Assembly: GCA_017622055.1 (NCBI GenBank)
Contig: JAGARY010000170.1
Span: forward strand, 1 to 10,167
Length of the DNA: 10,167 nucleotides
Direction: 5' to 3'
Origin: Treponema sp.
GTDB lineage: Bacteria; Spirochaetota; Spirochaetia; Treponematales; Treponemataceae
Positions 5,590 to 10,167 of the stretch are shown here, in pieces. Each line of letters begins with the position of its first letter. Position 1 is the stretch's first letter. The position numbers were made by a program, and so were the translations under genes. The notes below the pieces were generated by a model that was not told the origin of the DNA, did not search any database, and worked only from the letters and a program-made list of their open reading frames with translations.

Positions 5590-5637
5590 ACGTATTGATT
5601 TTGCGTCGTGATTTTACCTTAGAGTTTTTGGGGGAAT

Positions 5638-7635
5638 ATGAAAAAGTTTTTGATGGTTTTATGTGGTTTTGTGATGATTCCACTGTGGGCACAAGTTCAG
5701 AAATATAGTTGGGATTTTTCTGATTGTGAGATTCGGGATATTTTGTATGCGGTTTCACTTGATACGGGATTTTCTATTGTTGCTGATGATACTGTAAAGG
5801 GAACGGGAACGTTTAAATTTGTTGGCGATGATTTTGAAAAGGCCTTTGATTCATTTTTGGCAACGTCAAGATTGTATGTTTCAAAAAATGATGGATTGTG
5901 GACTGTGAGTAGATGTCGGGTTGAAGTTGAAAATGATTTGATTTCTCTTGATGTTTTTGATTTATCTCCTTCTCAAATTTTGGATAAGATTTCTGTTGTT
6001 GTTGAAAAGCCTATTAGTTTTGATTCGTTGCCAAATAATCATTTGACAATGCATTTTAGGAATTTGAACGAGATTGAATTGCTTGAAAAAATTTGTATGT
6101 ATTTTTCTGGATATCAGGTGAATGAAAGCGAAAGCGGATATCATTTTTCAAAAAAGAATAATTCGAGAATTGAGGATTTTTCTGATTCTGATATTGTTTT
6201 TGAGTTTGAAGAAAATGATGGTGTTTTTGTGGATGTTAGAAATGGGAAGTTTTCTGAGGTGATTAATAAGTTCTTTGAATTTGTTGGGACAACAGAAAAA
6301 GTTAGTTTTTGCTTGTTGTCGAATGGGGAAGGAAAAATTGCTAGATCTACGTTTGTGGCGAAAAATTATGATGATGCCTTGGTGAAAATTTGTGAGCAGA
6401 ATGGGTTTGCTAGGGTTTTGGTTGATGGAATTTATTATATTGTGTCGAGTAAAAATTCTAGAGAAAAATTGGTTACTGAAAAACAGAATTGGTGTAAGTA
6501 CAAATTGAATTATTTGAAGGCTGATAAATTTGTTTCTTTTGTGAACAAAAAAGTTGGTGCTTTTGAGTATGTTGTGCTGCCTGATGAATTTTCGGTGTTG
6601 TTTAAAGTTTCTGAAAGGGAAGATGCAGAGATTAGAGACTTGATTAATCATGTTGATATTAAGACTGAGACTTATTTGTTGACATTGAAGTATATCACTC
6701 CTGCTGAATTGATAAAATTTTTACCACCAAGTGTTGATAAGAATTCAATTTTTGTGGCTGATGATAATTCTTGTGTTTATTTTAAGGGAACTGAGGAAGC
6801 GTATAAAAATGTATGCAAGGAAATTTCGTTGTGTGATAGACCGGTTCAAAGAATAAGTTATGATTTGTTGATTTTGCAATATGATGAAAGTTTTGATAAT
6901 CAGTGGAATCCGAATTTTAAGATTGAACCTGTAAAATTGGGGGATAGAAATGATTTGGGATTTCAGTTGGGTAGTGTTTTGAATTTGAATTTGGATGTAA
7001 TTTCTACTTTTGGTTTGAAATTTGCTGCCAGTTTGCAAGCTTCGATTGAAGAAAATGATACACAAGTTTTTGCAGATACTACATTGCATGGAGTTTCTGG
7101 GAAAAAAATCAATTTTCAAAATACAAATACATATAGATACAGAGATAACAACATTGATCCAGAAACTGGTAAACCTATTTTTTCGGGTGTAACAAGAGAA
7201 ATTGTTTCGGGAATTAAAATTGATATTTTGGGGCGAGTTAGTGGTGATGGAATGATTACAAGTACGGTAACTGCATCGGTTACTAGACAAGGAGTTGATA
7301 CATCAGCATCAACTGGGAATCCACCACCAACAACAGAAAAAATTGTAACGACAGAAGTTTGTGGGAAAAGTGGGGAAGTTGTTGTATTAAGTGGATTAAT
7401 TCAAAATTCTGAGTCTGAAATTCAGTCAAGAACTCCAGTTGTATCAAAAATCCCGATTTTAGGAAATCTATTTAAGAAAAAAGAAAAAATAGTGGAAAAA
7501 TCTCAGATGATAATTTATTTGGTGCCTCATTTAGAAAGTTCGGTGGAAGATGGAGGTTTTGAAATTGAATCTGGAACTGGGGAAGATGAACTTTGGATAA
7601 AAGAGAAGGCTGAAGAATTGTTGCTGAATTTATAA
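5638..7635 (+). CDS. gspD: Secretin of a type II secretion/type IV pilus-like system (GspD/PilQ family)
   Basis: 665 residues. A signal peptide (MKKFLMVLCGFVMIPLWA) directs it to the periplasm, where secretins assemble a multimeric outer-membrane channel. Residues about 22-90 look like an N0/STN-type domain (YSWDFSDCEIRDILYAVSL). About 100-400 contain several N1-like alpha/beta modules of weak similarity, including a segment rich in Phe and Asp. The pore domain starts near 403 (VQRISYDLLILQYDE). It contains LDVISTFGLKFAASLQA, GVTREIVSGIKIDILGRV and TTEVCGKSGEVVVLSGLIQ, then the hallmark SKIPILGNLFKK (603-614) and MIIYLVPHLES close to the end. GGGGG sits 3-7 nt before the ATG. It is the first gene of the operon, 28 bp before the ATPase gene. 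Whether the system secretes proteins or makes pili is not decided by this gene; no lipoprotein pilotin is seen nearby. Confidence 0.93.
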   Translation: MKKFLMVLCGFVMIPLWAQVQKYSWDFSDCEIRDILYAVSLDTGFSIVADDTVKGTGTFKFVGDDFEKAFDSFLATSRLYVSKNDGLWTVSRCRVEVENDLISLDVFDLSPSQILDKISVVVEKPISFDSLPNNHLTMHFRNLNEIELLEKICMYFSGYQVNESESGYHFSKKNNSRIEDFSDSDIVFEFEENDGVFVDVRNGKFSEVINKFFEFVGTTEKVSFCLLSNGEGKIARSTFVAKNYDDALVKICEQNGFARVLVDGIYYIVSSKNSREKLVTEKQNWCKYKLNYLKADKFVSFVNKKVGAFEYVVLPDEFSVLFKVSEREDAEIRDLINHVDIKTETYLLTLKYITPAELIKFLPPSVDKNSIFVADDNSCVYFKGTEEAYKNVCKEISLCDRPVQRISYDLLILQYDESFDNQWNPNFKIEPVKLGDRNDLGFQLGSVLNLNLDVISTFGLKFAASLQASIEENDTQVFADTTLHGVSGKKINFQNTNTYRYRDNNIDPETGKPIFSGVTREIVSGIKIDILGRVSGDGMITSTVTASVTRQGVDTSASTGNPPPTTEKIVTTEVCGKSGEVVVLSGLIQNSESEIQSRTPVVSKIPILGNLFKKKEKIVEKSQMIIYLVPHLESSVEDGGFEIESGTGEDELWIKEKAEELLLNL

Positions 7636-7663
7636 AAAACGGTTTGAGGGAGTCACAATAAAA

Positions 7664-9073
7664 ATGCACAAATATGAATTTAAATTGACGCCAGCTTTTT
7701 GTTTGTACAATGGTGCGGCAATTCTAGAACAAAATGGTTCTTATTTAAAAGTTTTAATTGATAACGACAATGATGATATTAAAAAAAGATTAGAACGGGC
7801 GTTTTTTAATCACATTGATTATGTGAAAAAAAGAGATGATTGTCCTGATGATTTTGGGAATCTTCCAAAAGTGGAGTTTGTAAAAGGAAGTAGAACTCAA
7901 CTTAGAAAATGTGTTTCAAATTATTACGAAAAACAGATTGATTATTCATTTAAAAATGGTGGGGTAAAAAGAGGCATTGAAATTGGAGAAAGATTTGTGG
8001 GGGAAAAATTTGATAACAAATGGGATGAAAAATCAGCTGAAAAGAATCTTTTTGAAAAGAAATCTGAAGAAAATGCAGCGGCAGTTTTGCTTTTAGATAG
8101 AATTTTGATTGATGCAAGGGAAAAACAAGCAACTGATATTCACATTGAAAATAATATTGTTCGTTTTAGGATGAAAGGAAAACTTGAAGTTCAAATGGAA
8201 TTAGAAAAGGAAAGGTGTGAAGAATTAGTTCAAAGAATAAAACTCTTGTCTGATATGAATGTTTTGGAAAAAAGACGGAGTCAAGATGGTCATTTTGTGT
8301 ATGGACAAGAAAAACCGATTTTTTTGAGGGTTTCAACTGTTGGGATTATTGGTGATAAATATGCAGGTGGTGAGGAATCTGTTGTGTTACGTTTGTTAGA
8401 TACATCTAGAGTTCCTTTAACCTTGGAAAAACTAGGCTTTAATGAGAATCAACTTGTGATTTTAAGGAAATTCTGTTGTGAAAAGAATGGTTTGATTATT
8501 GTTTCTGGTGCAACTGGAGTAGGAAAATCAACAACAACGGCTTCTATGTTGATGGAAATTCAACGGAAGTTTTTGGGAAAGTTGAAAATTGTTAGTTTAG
8601 AAGATCCTCCTGAGTATGTTATTCCAAATGTAACACAGATTCAAATTGATGAAGGTCAAGGTAGATCGTTTGATGAAGCTTTACAAAAGGTTTTTAGACA
8701 AGATCCTGATGTGTTGATGATTGGGGAGATTAGGGATGTTGTAAGTGCAAAAACTGCAATTAGGGCGTCTTTAACTGGGCATTTAGTGTTTGCTACTTTG
8801 CATGCTTCTACTGTGGAAGCTGCAGTTTTAAGATTATTGGATTTTGGAATTGAAGAAAAAATTCTAAGTTCGGTGTTGAAAGGTGTGGTTGTGCAGGATT
8901 TGAATCATTTTGAGAATCAAGTGAATTTGTTGGCCGATGTTGCTGAATTCATTGATGAAAAAAATGGTTTTAATCATTGTACGAATTATTCTGAGGTGGT
9001 AGCGAATAGTATTAGGGAAATGTATAAGTTTAGGAAAAACAGATTGCATTTGTCTAAGGGTGTTGTTGGGTAG
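7664..9073 (+). CDS. gspE: Secretion/pilus traffic ATPase (GspE/PilB family), lacking the tetracysteine module
   Basis: 469 residues, a cytoplasmic hexameric ATPase that drives pseudopilus assembly. After a divergent N-terminal region (1-about 140) come the N2 domain with ATDIHIE and VSTVGIIG...GEESVVLRLLD, then Walker A GATGVGKS (282-289), the Asp box LEDPPEY (Glu313, Asp314), Walker B VLMIGEIRD (350-358, Glu355) and the His box GHLVFATLHAST (His373, His380). All catalytic motifs are intact. After VLRLLDFGIEEKILSSVLKGVVVQ, where GspE/PilB usually continue with QRLxRxLCxxC, the sequence goes to DLNHFENQVNLL: the zinc-binding CxxC...CxxC module is missing, and only 89 residues follow the His box. 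GAGGGAG is upstream but rather far (about 11 nt) from this ATG. Only 8 bp separate it from gspF. Confidence 0.93.
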   Translation: MHKYEFKLTPAFCLYNGAAILEQNGSYLKVLIDNDNDDIKKRLERAFFNHIDYVKKRDDCPDDFGNLPKVEFVKGSRTQLRKCVSNYYEKQIDYSFKNGGVKRGIEIGERFVGEKFDNKWDEKSAEKNLFEKKSEENAAAVLLLDRILIDAREKQATDIHIENNIVRFRMKGKLEVQMELEKERCEELVQRIKLLSDMNVLEKRRSQDGHFVYGQEKPIFLRVSTVGIIGDKYAGGEESVVLRLLDTSRVPLTLEKLGFNENQLVILRKFCCEKNGLIIVSGATGVGKSTTTASMLMEIQRKFLGKLKIVSLEDPPEYVIPNVTQIQIDEGQGRSFDEALQKVFRQDPDVLMIGEIRDVVSAKTAIRASLTGHLVFATLHASTVEAAVLRLLDFGIEEKILSSVLKGVVVQDLNHFENQVNLLADVAEFIDEKNGFNHCTNYSEVVANSIREMYKFRKNRLHLSKGVVG

Positions 9074-9081
9074 ATTTTGAA

Positions 9082-9999
9082 ATGGACAGTAAAACGGAAT
9101 TTACACAGTTGTTGTTTGAATTGACAAAAAAGCAAAATCTTTCGCTTGTGGAAAGCTTGGAGATTATGTCTAAATTTCAGAAAAAAGGTGCTGTTGAATT
9201 TGCTGCGAAACATATTTTGGAATGTTTGAATCAAGGTTTGAGTTTTTCTGGAGCGTTAAAAACTTGTAAGGAAATAGAATTTGATGGTTTGTATATTTCA
9301 TTTGTTAGTTTTGCGGAAAAAACTGGGCATTTTGGAGAGACTTGTGAATTTTTGTATTTCAGATGTAAAAGAAAACATGAAAATTTAGTGCAGATTTTTG
9401 AAGCATGTCTGTATCCTGTTTTTGTTGTTTTGTTATCTATTGCAGCGGCTGGGTTTCTTATGTTTTTTGGAAAGTCAAATAATGTATTTGGAGATATTGG
9501 ATTTTCTATAGAACAGTCAGAAAAGATAATTAGCAGTTGTTTTAGAGGTTGTGTATTTTTGTTTTGTTTTTTTTCAATTTCTTTTTTTGTATTAAAAAAC
9601 ATTTTGAGTGATAACAAAATGTTTGAATCATTTTTGGCTGCAGATTTTTTAGTGCGTTCTGGAATCAATTTGATTGATACTTTTGATGCACTTGTTTCTG
9701 TGGCTGGAATTGATTCTTCTTTGGGGCAGGAGTTTTTGAAAATTAAAAATAAAATACTTCAGGGAACGGAATTTTCAATGGCTTTTATGGGATTGAATAA
9801 AAAATTGGAAAGATTTTTTTATCTTGCACAACATACTGGTGGGGAATGTGATGTTTTTGGCAAGATGGCTGCTTTTTTGAAAGAATTTGATGAAAAGCGA
9901 AGAAAAATCTGTTTTACGTTGATAGAACCAATTTTTATTTGTGGAACTGGAGTGTTTTTAATTATTTTGTTGTCTGGGATTTATGTCCCTTTTGTTTAG
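9082..9999 (+). CDS. gspF: Inner-membrane platform protein (GspF/PilC family), short form
   Basis: 305 residues, about 100 fewer than usual GspF. This multipass protein sits in the inner membrane and couples the ATPase to pseudopilin assembly. Two T2SSF repeats are visible. Repeat 1 (about 6-130) has QGLSFSGALKTC and the family-type turn FAEKTGHFGE. Repeat 2 (about 184-300) has GINLIDTFDALV, LQGTEFSMAF and LAQHTGGECD. Membrane helices lie at about 110-130 (YPVFVVLLSIAAAGFLMFF), 157-172 (VFLFCFFSISFFVL) and 283-304 (IFICGTGVFLIILLSGI). The missing length is at the N-terminus, where GspF normally has a cytoplasmic lead-in, and between the repeats. The start is 8 bp after gspE, with no good Shine-Dalgarno, so translational coupling is likely. 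Confidence 0.9.
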   Translation: MDSKTEFTQLLFELTKKQNLSLVESLEIMSKFQKKGAVEFAAKHILECLNQGLSFSGALKTCKEIEFDGLYISFVSFAEKTGHFGETCEFLYFRCKRKHENLVQIFEACLYPVFVVLLSIAAAGFLMFFGKSNNVFGDIGFSIEQSEKIISSCFRGCVFLFCFFSISFFVLKNILSDNKMFESFLAADFLVRSGINLIDTFDALVSVAGIDSSLGQEFLKIKNKILQGTEFSMAFMGLNKKLERFFYLAQHTGGECDVFGKMAAFLKEFDEKRRKICFTLIEPIFICGTGVFLIILLSGIYVPFV

Positions 10000-10036
10000 T
10001 TTTTGAAGAACTGTATGAAAGGTATAGGGAGGTGTG

Positions 10037-10167
10037 ATGAAAATTAGAATTAAAAAAATAAGGAATAAGGAGAAAGTGAAAAATGAAAGAAAGTGGAAAG
10101 AGAAAAAATCTGAGGGATTTACATTTGTTGAAACGATTGCAGTTTTGGCGATTGGGGCAATTCTTAC
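10037..10167 (+). CDS. Type II pseudopilin/type IV pilin-like protein, N-terminal fragment
   Basis: The reading frame continues past the right edge; 43 complete codons are visible. It encodes a prepilin signal: a basic leader, then Gly followed by FTFVETIAVLAIGAIL, with Glu at mature position 5 and a hydrophobic helix, as recognised by the prepilin peptidase. Such subunits build the pseudopilus. The start chosen is the ATG at 10037 behind AGGGAGG (10026-10032), which gives a 27-residue leader including the Gly, long for this family. A second in-frame start, GTG at 10076 behind AAGGAG (10067-10072), would give a 14-residue leader. Gene order suggests GspG, the major pseudopilin, but the fragment is too short to tell it from GspH/I/J. 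Confidence 0.85.
   Translation, partial: MKIRIKKIRNKEKVKNERKWKEKKSEGFTFVETIAVLAIGAIL

Noticed and set aside
5548..5637. c-di-GMP (GEMM) riboswitch in the secretin-gene leader, suggested by GAGCAAAGCG.
   Set aside because: The rest of the GEMM consensus and its tetraloop-receptor layout are absent.
10083..10085. ATG as the start of the pseudopilin.
   Set aside because: It is out of frame with the FTFVE prepilin motif.

Overview
The window looks like chromosome of a low-GC spirochaete, most likely a Treponema from gut, rumen or mouth. This rests on the strongly AT-biased codon use, the periplasmic SUMF1/FGE-fold protein (a family expanded in treponemes), the HisC type, and a compact type II secretion/type IV pilus-like operon. 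The genus is an inference. There are no rRNA or tRNA genes, no CRISPR array and no transposase.

Layout. 1-1009 (minus) is the 5' part of an unrecognised gene cut by the window edge. It is divergent from hisC (1120-2283, plus); both have readable sigma-70-type promoters in the 110 bp between them. A GC-rich, hairpin-dense element (about 2295-2417) separates hisC from a YfcE-like metallophosphoesterase (2441-3136). That gene is followed 21 bp later by an exported SUMF1/FGE-fold protein (3158-4102). A convergent corA (4163-5212, minus) follows. Heptanucleotide repeat tracts lie at the 3' ends of both hisC and the SUMF1 gene and supply their stop codons.

The 425-bp region between corA and the secretin gene (5213-5637) is the most information-dense non-coding part. 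On the minus strand it holds a likely corA promoter and a leader of about 178 nt. That leader contains a 23-codon ORF with a near-perfect Shine-Dalgarno and mutually exclusive base-pairings that could couple the short ORF to corA expression. Between the two divergent transcription units is an 11-bp perfect inverted repeat with arms 33 bp apart. On the plus strand the leader of the secretion operon carries two strong hairpins.

5638-10167 is a secretion/pilus operon in the order secretin (GspD/PilQ-like), traffic ATPase (GspE/PilB-like), inner-membrane platform (GspF/PilC-like) and pseudopilin (cut by the right edge). Together these would form an outer-membrane channel, a cytoplasmic motor, a platform and a pseudopilus. 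Several parts are shorter than usual: the ATPase lacks the C-terminal tetracysteine module and the platform protein is about 100 residues short.

The most interesting points are the corA leader (candidate leader peptide/attenuator), the shared heptamer repeats that set gene ends, and the GC-rich structured island. None of these has been compared against other genomes here.
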